DNA of 64,000 bases from Ilyomonas sp965219515 (GTDB lineage Bacteria > Bacteroidota > Bacteroidia > Chitinophagales > Chitinophagaceae). Positions 17,601 to 24,926 of this stretch are shown here, in pieces. The stretch spans positions 3,720,001 to 3,784,000 of the forward strand of contig OZ244776.1 in NCBI GenBank assembly GCA_965219515.1, given 5' to 3'. The position numbers and the translations under genes were made by a program. Positions within the stretch are counted from its first letter, which is position 1, and each line of letters starts with the position of its first letter. The notes beneath the pieces were generated by a model. That model made no database searches and was not told where the DNA came from. It saw only the letters and a list, made by a program, of their open reading frames with translations.

Positions 17601-18972
17601 CATAAGCAACCGGCATTTTATACCATAGCGAAACAAACTTTTCTGTCTTATTCTGCAGATTCAGCTTTTCAGAGGCAAACTGTCTTATATCATCTTCGTC
17701 ATCAAATGAGAACAGTACATGCCATATATCTTCTAATTTGTAGGTAACGAAATGCTCCGAAAAGGTTCCATCTTTTTTTCTTATTTGTTTTACTTCTTTA
17801 GTTTTTAATAGAAAATTCTGCCAGTCATCACCAAAAATGCTCTGCAACCTCGCAGAAACTATGCACGCGGATACATTAGTTTTATCCTTATAATTGAAGT
17901 CCCAGTTGTTATGTCCTTTTTTGGTGAAATGGTTTTTTATATCAAGAAAATCAAAGTCAGACATCCGCATAAACTTATCTTCATAAAGTTCTTTTCGTAA
18001 ATCAAAGTCAATCTTTTGCCACTTGCTTTCTTTATCGCCCTTTATCCGGTATTCAATAGTATTAATAAATGACCAGGCTCTGAATGCTTCGAAAGAGGGA
18101 TGACTTACCGGACAGCGATATTTGGATGGTTCTAAGGTACACTTGCCAATACTTCCTTTCTGCGAGCGTAACGGTCTTTGCCAGAAGATAGATGACTTGC
18201 TGATGTCTTTTTTGAACAAATCAACAAACGATAATTTCTGAAACCGAAATATTTGATTTACCTCATCCTGAAGCTGTTTGCGAATTACATGCTGGTGTAA
18301 ATTTTTCCTTACTCTGTTTCCTTCTTTTCCTTCCATAGCAAAAGCAGCACCCACAGTAGTTACATTATGTTTTAAACATAAATCCTGAATAAACTTTGCT
18401 CGCTTTTTTTCAGCACCAACATAATCTTCTTCCGATTTATTTTCTTCTTTATCCTGTACCTTTTTACTGCTTTTAAATGCCCTGTGCTGTGCTATATGAT
18501 ACAAGGCTCTACCAAGCTTATATCGGTTTTCTTTATCAGTAAAATCTAACTCCTTACTAATTAATTCTAAACGCAATTGATAAGGGCTCAAATAATCAGG
18601 CTTACCATCGTTATCAAAATCAAGTTTTATCCAGTTGGCAAAATCAATATCATTAATAGGATAGACTCTTCCTTTTCCTTTCTCGTACTTCCTCCATTGG
18701 TTCAGTTTGTCTATTGATAACGGACAATAATCGTTACTAATTAATATTTCTAAAGTTGACCACAATTTATATTTATGCGCCTGATAGCGCCTTCTTAAAG
18801 AACGATTTTTAGTTCTCTCTGCTGCAAACGAATACTCAATGCCTTTCTCTGATCCAACACCTTTAGAGAAAGTGATGACACCATATTTTTCAAGTTGATT
18901 TTCCGGCAAAATTGTATTTCTAATTGCCCATCCAATTGAATTGGTACCCAAGTCAAGACCTAAAATTTTCAT
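14665..18972 (-). CDS. cas9: CRISPR-associated endonuclease Cas9 (type II-C)
   Basis: Cas9 cuts crRNA-matched DNA with two nuclease domains. All catalytic motifs are intact: RuvC-I GLDLGTNSIGWA with Asp7; RuvC-II VVEIARELN with Glu705; HNH DFEHTIARS with His837 and the later YNRTIKKN Asn; RuvC-III SHHAKDA with His1014 and Asp1017. An Arg-rich bridge helix (ERTKNRSLRRRYQAHKYK) starts near residue 52. The PAM-interacting region covers about 1150-1435. At 1435 residues it is of the large Bacteroidota II-C kind. The operon is cas9-cas1-cas2 with no cas4 or csn2. Confidence 0.98.
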   Translation of the reverse strand: MKILGLDLGTNSIGWAIRNTILPENQLEKYGVITFSKGVGSEKGIEYSFAAERTKNRSLRRRYQAHKYKLWSTLEILISNDYCPLSIDKLNQWRKYEKGKGRVYPINDIDFANWIKLDFDNDGKPDYLSPYQLRLELISKELDFTDKENRYKLGRALYHIAQHRAFKSSKKVQDKEENKSEEDYVGAEKKRAKFIQDLCLKHNVTTVGAAFAMEGKEGNRVRKNLHQHVIRKQLQDEVNQIFRFQKLSFVDLFKKDISKSSIFWQRPLRSQKGSIGKCTLEPSKYRCPVSHPSFEAFRAWSFINTIEYRIKGDKESKWQKIDFDLRKELYEDKFMRMSDFDFLDIKNHFTKKGHNNWDFNYKDKTNVSACIVSARLQSIFGDDWQNFLLKTKEVKQIRKKDGTFSEHFVTYKLEDIWHVLFSFDDEDDIRQFASEKLNLQNKTEKFVSLWYKMPVAYGMLSLKAINNILPFLEQGMIYTEAVLLAKIPEVLGEELWNKNKENLTEGIGLIIQSNREEKKKLVIVNSLIAQYKSLPEKFAENRDYQLGERDKGIDKNSLFTDANQILNAIKEGYGTKTWEEMDKDEQDKIVDFISQQYQSFFSDTDRQFKKLPHLLDTLKSFLKDHFEIDEKQLRKLYHPSQIDIYPPAKEKYYEQFNGNFRLLGSPKTGAFKNPMAMRTLHELNKLMNHLLVTEQIDEETAIVVEIARELNDANMRWAIETYQRRRQEENKEFANAIVELLQEYPASKADPDSNEDIDKFRLWFEQMNDQEVNDGKNEYSKHEWANTKSKTYKQVAAATEMIEKYRLWKQQDCQCIYTGRFIGMADLFAENSTDFEHTIARSLSLDNSLANLTVCDFVYNRTIKKNQLPVYLPNYDTDIIRDGKTYTAIKPRLKKWEQKIEAIKTNIEFWVKKSKQAATKDDKDKAVKQRHLWRFELDYWRNKMDRFTMTEVKSGFKNSQLVDTQIISKYAYHYLKTAFNSVKVQKGINTAEFRKIYSVQPKDEKKDRSKHSHHAKDAAVLTLIPVDAKREEILKKSYDYDEATYKQYHELPYKGFKQSFIEEIENNILINNIQKDQSLTPGNKRVRVRGKKVFLRNKEEKILMDEQGKEKEKWAKGDSIRGQLHLDTYYGAIKKVRRDEQGKLLKDESGKYLFEDGLYFVIREEFVFKKDANSPGFKTLKEIKDSIVDPYLYQTIEKQVGNRNLKDALQEGVYAPDKNGNPAIIDKNGKKIDPIRHIRIFVRAKEPLKIKAQTNISSKPTKHLEDKKYKQFYYAANAGNLLYGFYQSGKNRGFECLNIFDLTQIRNHNNIAETKDFLPAIIMVRGKELPLYSSLKQGQRILFYSDNKEEIKGLGFKEQLKRLYRIKVLFSASDGRIQFQHHLEARPDKELGYGSSRVDINNLEPRYLLSPVNFNFLIEYVDFTISTDGKLNFLW

Positions 18973-18981
18973 GCGCTTTTA

Positions 18982-19012
18982 TTTGATGTATTTAAAAGTT
19001 TAACTATTATTG
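18982..19012 (+). promoter_or_regulatory. tracrRNA promoter (TTTG, 19-base gap, TATTATTG)
   Basis: TTTG at 18982-18985 and TATTATTG at 19005-19012 are separated by 19 bases, as in the Bacteroidota consensus TTTG-N19-TAnnTTTG with one mismatch. The expected start, six to seven bases downstream, coincides with the first base of the anti-repeat at 19018. It begins only ten bases from the divergent cas9 start codon. Confidence 0.6.
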
Positions 19013-19017
19013 CAGTC

Positions 19018-19089
19018 TTGAAAGACTTATCACAATAAGGCTATAAGCCGAAGAATTTCTTAGCTCTGCGTATTCCGTGGAGCTTTTTT
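19018..19089 (+). ncRNA. tracrRNA of the type II-C system
   Basis: The anti-repeat TTGAAAG-ACTTA-TCACAA (19018-19035) pairs with repeat bases 2-18 through 13 pairs around a 5/4 internal bulge. It is followed by a small hairpin, GGCT-ATA-AGCC (19039-19049), and a terminator hairpin, AGCTCTGCG / CGTGGAGCT (19062-19070 and 19076-19084, with two G-T pairs), ending in six Ts. tracrRNA and pre-crRNA together are processed by RNase III and bound by Cas9. It is divergent from cas9. Confidence 0.85.
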
Positions 19090-19116
19090 ATTTATAGCTA
19101 CTGAGATATTAATAAA

Positions 19117-19293
19117 ATAAGTGGCTATTGATTTGCAAACACCGCTTTTAAACTGCTCCAGTACACCCCACGACATTGAAATAATGCATGAACCTGGATC
19201 TATAATGTTTCCATTACCTTTTTCAAAATCATGTTCAATCAACGCCCAGCCTATCGGATTCATGCTACGGTAAAATCCAGAATTTTTTTTCAT
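19117..19293 (-). pseudogene. Decayed N-terminus of a second, different cas9
   Basis: The minus-strand frame from 19293 has NPIGWALIEHDFEKGNGN, then IIDPGSCIISMS and VLEQFKSGVCKS. This aligns without gaps to the start of another Bacteroidota Cas9 subfamily (NSIGWALIEHDFE..., IIxLGSRIIPMS). The RuvC-I stretch corresponding to GLDLGT reads GFYRSM, so the catalytic Asp is lost. Homology ends near 19117, just before the tracrRNA. The resident Cas9 has a different sequence after the GWA motif, so this is a relic of an earlier cas9, not a duplicate of the present one. Confidence 0.75.
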
Positions 19294-19423
19294 GCAAGCG
19301 GATATTGTTTTGATATTGCTCTTAATTGTTGAGGTGATGAAAATATTAAAAAGTAGCGAAATGGTAAAGTATCCTGAGAATTTTTTTACCTAATAATTTT
19401 ACGAGAAAATAAAATGTGCATCA

Positions 19424-19690
19424 TACAAAGCAAGACTACTTCACCAAAAGCCACAACTGCTGCCGCAATATTCTCTCAAATCCATTGGCTTCTTCGGCTC
19501 CATAGTAAGAGACGACTTTACCAACAACAGCGATATTGATGTTGTTGAATTTACCCGACTTGTGGGAATGGAGTTCATTGAACTGGCAGACCGCCTGGAA
19601 AAGGTGTTACAGAGAAAAGTTAATCTGGTATCGCGCAGGTTAAGAGAAAGCACTTACAGGTTTATCAAAAACGAAATGCGATATGTATAA
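19424..19690 (+). pseudogene. Nucleotidyltransferase (MntA-like) gene remnant
   Basis: The frame reads SLKSIGFFGSIVRDDFTNNS, then DIDVVEFTR and MEFIELADRLEKVLQRKVNL. This is the GSxxRxDxxxxSDID nucleotidyltransferase motif of MntA-type antitoxins of MntA/HepT modules. No start codon is available downstream of the in-frame stops at about 19392-19397, one Val of the usual DVVVEF is missing, and no HepT gene follows. I regard it as a truncated remnant. Confidence 0.6.
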
Positions 19691-19760
19691 ATAGAACAAT
19701 GCGCATTTATGTAACGGGATAAAACAATTTGCTTTTCAACCACACAATCAATTTCGTACA

Positions 19761-19790
19761 AAAAGACCGGTTTGTAACAGCCGGTCTTTT
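19761..19790. terminator. Rho-independent terminator hairpin
   Basis: AAAAGACCGG and CCGGTCTTTT (19761-19770 and 19781-19790) form a ten-base-pair stem with a ten-base loop, with A and T runs at either side. It probably once ended the nucleotidyltransferase transcript and/or the minus-strand remnant next to it. Confidence 0.65.
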
Positions 19791-19817
19791 GCGTTTTATT
19801 GGTTGTTTAGCTGGTCA

Positions 19818-19968
19818 TTATTTTTTATAAATATACTGACTGTTACCATAGTTTGGCAAATCTTTATACCAGTCTTTATACACCGTGCCGCCCGAAACCA
19901 TTTGTATTATATTCTTGTCTGCACATTTCTCATAAGGAAATCATGCCGCAGGTCTTTCCCGTGCCAAG
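19818..19968 (-). pseudogene. Remnant of a P-loop protein disrupted by the IS3 element
   Basis: Minus-strand frames give GTGKTCGMIS (a Walker A-like motif) next to the IS, then, after a frame change, YEKCADKNIIQMVSGG and YKDWYKDLPNYGNSQ to a stop at 19818. Joining across the IS, the frame remains open through 21386-21483 (for example ADSIITALLTSKT). The pieces suggest a degraded gene, but the family is not recognised and the P-loop reading is tentative. Confidence 0.3.
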
Positions 19969-20012
19969 CCCTAAAATAGGTTGACTAAAAATTAAACAAT
20001 TTTAGCAATACT

Positions 20013-20240
20013 ATGACACAGAACAAAAAGACAGACTGCCGAAAAAATGAGTATCAAAAGCTAAGCTTCAATTTCAAACTTTCCGTCATTGACAAAATCA
20101 TCAATGGGCAGATTTCCATCAATCATGCCAGCGAGGTGTATAATGTTTCCCAAAGCACAATTACTTACTGGATGGAAAAATTATCTTCCTTTGAACAAAA
20201 CAAAAAAGGAATGAGTAAAAACGAGGAGATAAAAAACTAA
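20013..20240 (+). CDS. IS3 transposase OrfA (HTH protein), split by a frame change
   Basis: The 75 residues include a helix-turn-helix segment (INHASEVYNVSQSTITYWMEKL) that binds the IS ends. The frame stops at 20238. The rest of the usual OrfA, a leucine-zipper-like piece with KERIEELEFIKELQQ and ending SLTK, continues in the -1 frame to 20395. The switch occurs at an A-rich heptamer, AAAAAAC (20231-20237), in slippery phase. It is either a programmed -1 shift or a frameshift mutation; a second frame change is needed to reach OrfB. Confidence 0.8.
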   Translation: MTQNKKTDCRKNEYQKLSFNFKLSVIDKIINGQISINHASEVYNVSQSTITYWMEKLSSFEQNKKGMSKNEEIKN

Positions 20241-20469
20241 AAGAGCGCATTGAAGAACTGGAGTTTATTAAAGAGCTTCAACAGGATATTATTGTTGATT
20301 TTGAAAAAGTAACCGGAGAACAATTGTCAAAAAAGTTCTTGCCCGAAACATTAGCCAACGAGATACAGAGAAAGAAAAAAAGCCTTACAAAATAAAGTGG
20401 CTTTACGAATGTTTCGGGATTTCAAAACAGGCATATTACAAACGCATTAAAACCAATGAAAGAAAAGAA

Positions 20470-21270
20470 ATGGAAACAGTAACAATTAAAAAATTAATAG
20501 AACCTATCCGCAAAAAAATGCCGCGCTATGGCACAGAAAAGCTGCATCTTGATAGTAAAGATGATTTAAAAAAAAACAACATTAAAATGGGCAGAGATGC
20601 TTTTTTAAGGTTCGCACGGCATCACCGTTTACTGGTGTCCAGAACCAAAAGATATTTTATTACTACCGATTCAAAACACTTTTATTACAAGTCACCCAAT
20701 CGTATTAAAAACCTTGTTCCCACTCACTCTGAGCAGGTATTTGTAAACGATATTACTTACATTAAACTGCAGGATAAATATGCTTACCTGGCTTTGGTTA
20801 CTGATCTGTATTCAAAGAAAATTATGGGGTATAAATTAGACGATAATATGAAAGTTGGTTTAGTAAAAGAGGCTTTGGAAATGGCTTTTAAAAACAGGGA
20901 AATGAAACATGAAACGATCATTCATCACAGCGACAGGGGATTGCAATATTGCTGCCCGGATTATTCAGAATTTGCTGTAAGCAAAGGAATGAAATTGAGC
21001 ACTACAGAAAAATATGATCCTTACGAGAATGCAGTTGCAGAACGCATGAACGAAACTTTAAAGTATGAGTTCGGGCTTTTGAAAACTATACCCTCTTTAG
21101 ACATTGCAAACAAAATGCTTAAAGAATCTGTAGAAGTTTACAACAACGAAAGAAGACATTGTTCACTGCAAATGCAAACACCTGCCGTTGCGCATACACA
21201 TCAAAAACATCAATATAAATCATACCAAAAAAAGAAATCGTTGCCCAAAGGGCAACAACAGGAATATTGA
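20470..21270 (+). CDS. IS3 transposase OrfB (DDE integrase domain)
   Basis: The rve-type catalytic domain is complete: VNDITYIKLQDKYAYLALV with the first Asp, IIHHSDRGLQY with the second, and NAVAERMNETLKYEF with the Glu. The ATG at 20470 is the first in this frame, but the frame is open from about 20383 with IKWLYECFGISKQAYYKRI, a normal part of the protein, so translation probably enters by frameshift from OrfA. Confidence 0.9.
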   Translation: METVTIKKLIEPIRKKMPRYGTEKLHLDSKDDLKKNNIKMGRDAFLRFARHHRLLVSRTKRYFITTDSKHFYYKSPNRIKNLVPTHSEQVFVNDITYIKLQDKYAYLALVTDLYSKKIMGYKLDDNMKVGLVKEALEMAFKNREMKHETIIHHSDRGLQYCCPDYSEFAVSKGMKLSTTEKYDPYENAVAERMNETLKYEFGLLKTIPSLDIANKMLKESVEVYNNERRHCSLQMQTPAVAHTHQKHQYKSYQKKKSLPKGQQQEY

Positions 21271-21483
21271 TAAGTTTTTTTTAACCGAAGGATTAAATTA
21301 AAAAAAACTTATCAATATTCCTGTTGAATTATTAGTTTTATTCAACACTATTTTATAACAAAAAATGGTCAACCTATTTCAGGGTAAGACAACGATTTAT
21401 ATAAATGCTGCCAACACAATCAGCAAGTGATAAACTGCTTGCAGTCTTACTTGTTAAGAGCGCAGTAATAATTGAATCAGCCC

Positions 21484-21491
21484 TACCTTTG
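21484..21491 (+). promoter_or_regulatory. -7 box upstream of the GH39-like gene (TACCTTTG)
   Basis: Exact match to TAnnTTTG, 33 bases before the ATG at 21524. No -33 element at the expected distance was found. Confidence 0.45.
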
Positions 21492-21523
21492 ATTTGCTTT
21501 TTTACATAGAAAAACTGCTGATC

Positions 21524-23206
21524 ATGTTTTCCAGACCACTCATGCTACTTGTCTTTTTATGTTGTATAAATTATAACGGCATCTCGCAAATCAATGATGA
21601 CAATCCTGTACAAATTGATGTTGAGCTGCAGAATGCTGTTGCCGATATAAAACCCGTCTGGGCCTGGTTTGGCTACGATGAGCCGAATTATACCTACATG
21701 AAAGATGGTAAAAAATTATTGTCCGAAATAGCTAAATTCAGTCCTGTGCCGGTATATGTGCGCACGCACAACCTGCTTACATCGGGCGACGGAACACCGG
21801 CTTTAAAATGGGGTTCCACCAATATTTACACGGAAGACAGCAGTGGCAATTCAATTTATAACTGGCACATCGTTGACAGCATTTTTGATACATATATACA
21901 ACGCGGCATGAAGCCGCTGGCGCAGATTGGTTTTATGCCGGAAGCATTATCCGTTAAACCCGAACCATACAAGCACAACTGGCAGCCCGGCTTGCCATAC
22001 GACAGGATTATTACCGGCTGGGCGTATCCGCCAAAAGACTACAACAAATGGGAAGAACTGGTATATCAATGGGTAAAGCATTGTGTAGAAAGATATGGTA
22101 AAAAGGAAGTGGAAAGCTGGTGGTGGGAAGTATGGAACGAGCCGGATGGCGCCTATTGGAAAGGCACACCAAAAGAGTTTTATAAGCTATACGATTATGC
22201 TGCCGCAGGTCTGAAAAAAGCATTGCCAACGGCAAGAATCGGCGGCTGCAATGCAACCGGCGGCGGCTCAAAATTTTCCGATGCGTTTCTGCGGCATTGT
22301 TTACGTGATACCAATTTTGTTACGGGAAAAACCGGCTCGCCGCTCGATGCGGTTTTGTTTCATGCCAAAGGCTCGCCGCGCGTTGTGAACGGAACCGTAG
22401 TGATGAATATGGGCACGCAGTTGCGCAACATCCGAGACCATTTTGAAGTCCTCAGTCATTACCCCGAATTAAAAAATATTCCTGTAATCATCGGCGAGTG
22501 CGACCCTGAAGGTTGTGCTGCCTGCGGCATGGCTACCAATCCCGAAAACGCCTATCGCAACGGCACGATGTATTCGAGCTATACGGCGGCTTCGTTTGCC
22601 CGGATTTATGAGTTGGCAGACGAATACAAAGAGAATTTGTTTGGCGCCGTATCCTGGTCGTTCGAGTTTGAAAACCAGCCTTTGTTTGCCGGCTTTCGCG
22701 ATTTGGCTACCAACGGAATAGACAAACCGGTATTGAATGTGTTTCGCATGTTTGCTATGATGAAAGGCAAACGCGTAAGGGCAGAAAGCAGCCGCATGTA
22801 TAAGCTGCATACGGTGGTTGATTCCAGCATCCGCCAACCGCAAACTGATATTGGCGTATTGGCTTCGGCAGATAAAAACAACGCCTGCATTATGCTTTGG
22901 AATTATGGCGATGCAGATAAAAAAGAAGCTGCCGAAACGGTTCGGCTTCATATAAAAAACATTACAGCTTCAACCGTAACCCTTACCCGTTATTGCATAG
23001 ACAGTACGCACAGCAATGCGTATGAGGCGTGGAAACAAATGGGCTCGCCGCAACAACTAACCAATTCGCAATATCAAACGTTGGAGCAGAAAGGGCAATT
23101 GCAGATGAGCGAAAAGCCGGAGAAAATGATGGTAAAATCGGGCAATCTTTCTGTTACAATATCATTGCAAAGGCAGGCTGTGGAGTTGATAAAATTAGAC
23201 TGGTAA
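21524..23206 (+). CDS. Secreted GH39-like glycoside hydrolase
   Basis: The product (560 residues from the ATG at 21524, which gives a clean signal peptide MFSRPLMLLVFLCC) resembles family GH39 beta-xylosidases. It has a TIM-barrel core with SWWWEVWNEPDG, the acid/base Glu near residue 205, and IIGECDPEG, the likely nucleophile Glu near residue 324. A C-terminal beta domain follows (about 430-560). It probably removes xylose or a related sugar from glycans outside the cytoplasm. It lies just upstream of a beta-helix protein in the same orientation, suggesting joint action on a polysaccharide. Confidence 0.75.
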   Translation: MFSRPLMLLVFLCCINYNGISQINDDNPVQIDVELQNAVADIKPVWAWFGYDEPNYTYMKDGKKLLSEIAKFSPVPVYVRTHNLLTSGDGTPALKWGSTNIYTEDSSGNSIYNWHIVDSIFDTYIQRGMKPLAQIGFMPEALSVKPEPYKHNWQPGLPYDRIITGWAYPPKDYNKWEELVYQWVKHCVERYGKKEVESWWWEVWNEPDGAYWKGTPKEFYKLYDYAAAGLKKALPTARIGGCNATGGGSKFSDAFLRHCLRDTNFVTGKTGSPLDAVLFHAKGSPRVVNGTVVMNMGTQLRNIRDHFEVLSHYPELKNIPVIIGECDPEGCAACGMATNPENAYRNGTMYSSYTAASFARIYELADEYKENLFGAVSWSFEFENQPLFAGFRDLATNGIDKPVLNVFRMFAMMKGKRVRAESSRMYKLHTVVDSSIRQPQTDIGVLASADKNNACIMLWNYGDADKKEAAETVRLHIKNITASTVTLTRYCIDSTHSNAYEAWKQMGSPQQLTNSQYQTLEQKGQLQMSEKPEKMMVKSGNLSVTISLQRQAVELIKLDW

Positions 23207-23230
23207 ACCAATGTAAAAAGTTTGTATTTT

Positions 23231-24787
23231 ATGAGATTGTTATCGCTTATCCGGTTCATTGTTGTAGCCGGTTTTCTTCTTTCTGCAAACTGTCAGATTG
23301 CATTTGCACAGGGTAACACATATTACATCAGCACATCAGGAAACGATAGCAACGACGGCAGTTTTCAGCATCCGTGGAAAACGGCAAACCGGCTCCACAA
23401 CGCACAATTGTCGCCCGGCGATCATGTGTATATGCAAAGCGGTTACACATGTACCGGAACGCTTTACCTGCGTCATATTTCCGGCACGCAAAACATGCCT
23501 GTTTTTATTTCCGTTTACGGAAACAACGATGCCGTCTTTAATGCAAAAGACAGCGCTGCGCTTGTGATAGACAGTTGCTCGCATCTTTTCGTTAATCATA
23601 TCAGGGCAGTTGGTTCGGGTAGAAAAAACGGAAATGTAACGGATGGCATTGTTGTAAAGAACAGCAATTACATAAATCTGAGTAATATCAATGTTTCGGG
23701 GTTTCAAAAATCAGGATTGCTTATTTCTAATTCTACAAATGTAGAAGCGAAAACTGTTTATGCGCATGACAATGGTTTTGCGGGCATTTTTATTTCGGGT
23801 GAATACGGCGATAAACGGCACTGCAAAAACATCAGCCTGATAAACTGCCGGGCTGAGAACAATCCCGGCGATCCAACCAACTTCAGCAATCACAGTGGAA
23901 ACGGAATTTTGGCCGGTTCCTGCACAAATATTCTGATAGACAGTTGCATCGCTACCAACAACGGCTGGGATATGCCGCGCAAGGGAAACGGGCCCGTTGG
24001 CATCTGGTGTTATGAAGCTGATAGCGTAACGATTCAGCATTGTACTTCTTATCAGAATAAAACTTCGCCCGGTGCCGAAGATGGCGGCGGTTTCGATTTG
24101 GATGGCGGCACTACCAACTCGGTTATTCAATACTGCTTATCGTATGGCAACGCGGGCAGCGCGTTTGGCATTTTTCAATACGACGGCGCTTCGCCGTGGC
24201 ACGATAACACCATACGATATTGCATCAGCGAGAATGATGGCAACGGATCACCGGCACATGCCAATGTTTATGTCTGGAACAGTTCGCACGATTCCTTGCA
24301 ATTCAAAAATCTTCTGTTTTATAACAACACCCTTTACAATGATGCGAATGCGGTGATGGCTTATTCAACGGAAAGCGATCGCAGTAACTTTCGTTTTTAC
24401 AATAATATTTTTATGGCAGATAAAACATTGCTGACCGGCGAATACGGCAATGATATGTTTCTGGCGAATGACTGGTGGAGCTTACAAAACGGTTTTACCA
24501 TTGATACAATTACAAATTTTGAACGCTGGGCAAAGCAATGCGGCAAAGAACAGATACACGATACATTGCAGGAATTGAATGTAAAACCCTTGTTCAAAAA
24601 ACCGGGAAACGCTTCTGTTAGTCATAGCAGCCAATTATCGTCATTCACCAATTACCAGTTACAGAAAACATCACCGCTAAGCCGCGCCGGTATTGATTTG
24701 CAGCGTTTATTTGGCATTGATACCGGTGAAGTTGATTTTAATAATTTGCCAAAAAAAAGTAATGGAATCGGCGCCTGTTTAAAGTAA
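23231..24787 (+). CDS. Secreted right-handed parallel beta-helix protein (polysaccharide lyase-like)
   Basis: A signal peptide (MRLLSLIRFIVVAGFLLS, ending near FAQ) is followed by NTYYISTSGNDSNDGSFQHPW, the classic opening of beta-helix lyases, DUF1565-like proteins and sialate-type enzymes. Repeating turns (VNHIRAVGS, ISLINCRAENN, ILIDSCIATNN, VTIQHCTSYQN, SVIQYCLSYGN) make the helix. No catalytic residues can be assigned. I use the ATG at 23231 rather than the TTG at 23222. It starts 24 bases after the GH39-like gene, so the two are probably one operon. Confidence 0.75.
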   Translation: MRLLSLIRFIVVAGFLLSANCQIAFAQGNTYYISTSGNDSNDGSFQHPWKTANRLHNAQLSPGDHVYMQSGYTCTGTLYLRHISGTQNMPVFISVYGNNDAVFNAKDSAALVIDSCSHLFVNHIRAVGSGRKNGNVTDGIVVKNSNYINLSNINVSGFQKSGLLISNSTNVEAKTVYAHDNGFAGIFISGEYGDKRHCKNISLINCRAENNPGDPTNFSNHSGNGILAGSCTNILIDSCIATNNGWDMPRKGNGPVGIWCYEADSVTIQHCTSYQNKTSPGAEDGGGFDLDGGTTNSVIQYCLSYGNAGSAFGIFQYDGASPWHDNTIRYCISENDGNGSPAHANVYVWNSSHDSLQFKNLLFYNNTLYNDANAVMAYSTESDRSNFRFYNNIFMADKTLLTGEYGNDMFLANDWWSLQNGFTIDTITNFERWAKQCGKEQIHDTLQELNVKPLFKKPGNASVSHSSQLSSFTNYQLQKTSPLSRAGIDLQRLFGIDTGEVDFNNLPKKSNGIGACLK

Positions 24788-24926
24788 ATAAAACCGGAAA
24801 AGTTTTTCAAAATAGCGCATAGCCTGATGTATGAATCATACGACAGGTTATTATAAAACAACATTTGTTTGATGTTTTGTGGAAAAGATGTTGATGGTCT
24901 AACTTTATCTTTAGAAAAAACTGAAT

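Larger units (their letters stand above)
19969..21385 (+). mobile_element. IS3-family insertion sequence
   Basis: The left end CCCTAAAATAGGTTGAC (from 19969) is mirrored at the right end (GTCAACCTATTTCAGGG, ending 21384). AAG occurs just outside each end (19966-19968 and 21386-21388) if one extra T is allowed at the right end, a plausible 3-bp target duplication. It carries orfA and orfB of the IS3 type. OrfB is catalytically intact, but orfA is split between frames. Confidence 0.85.
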
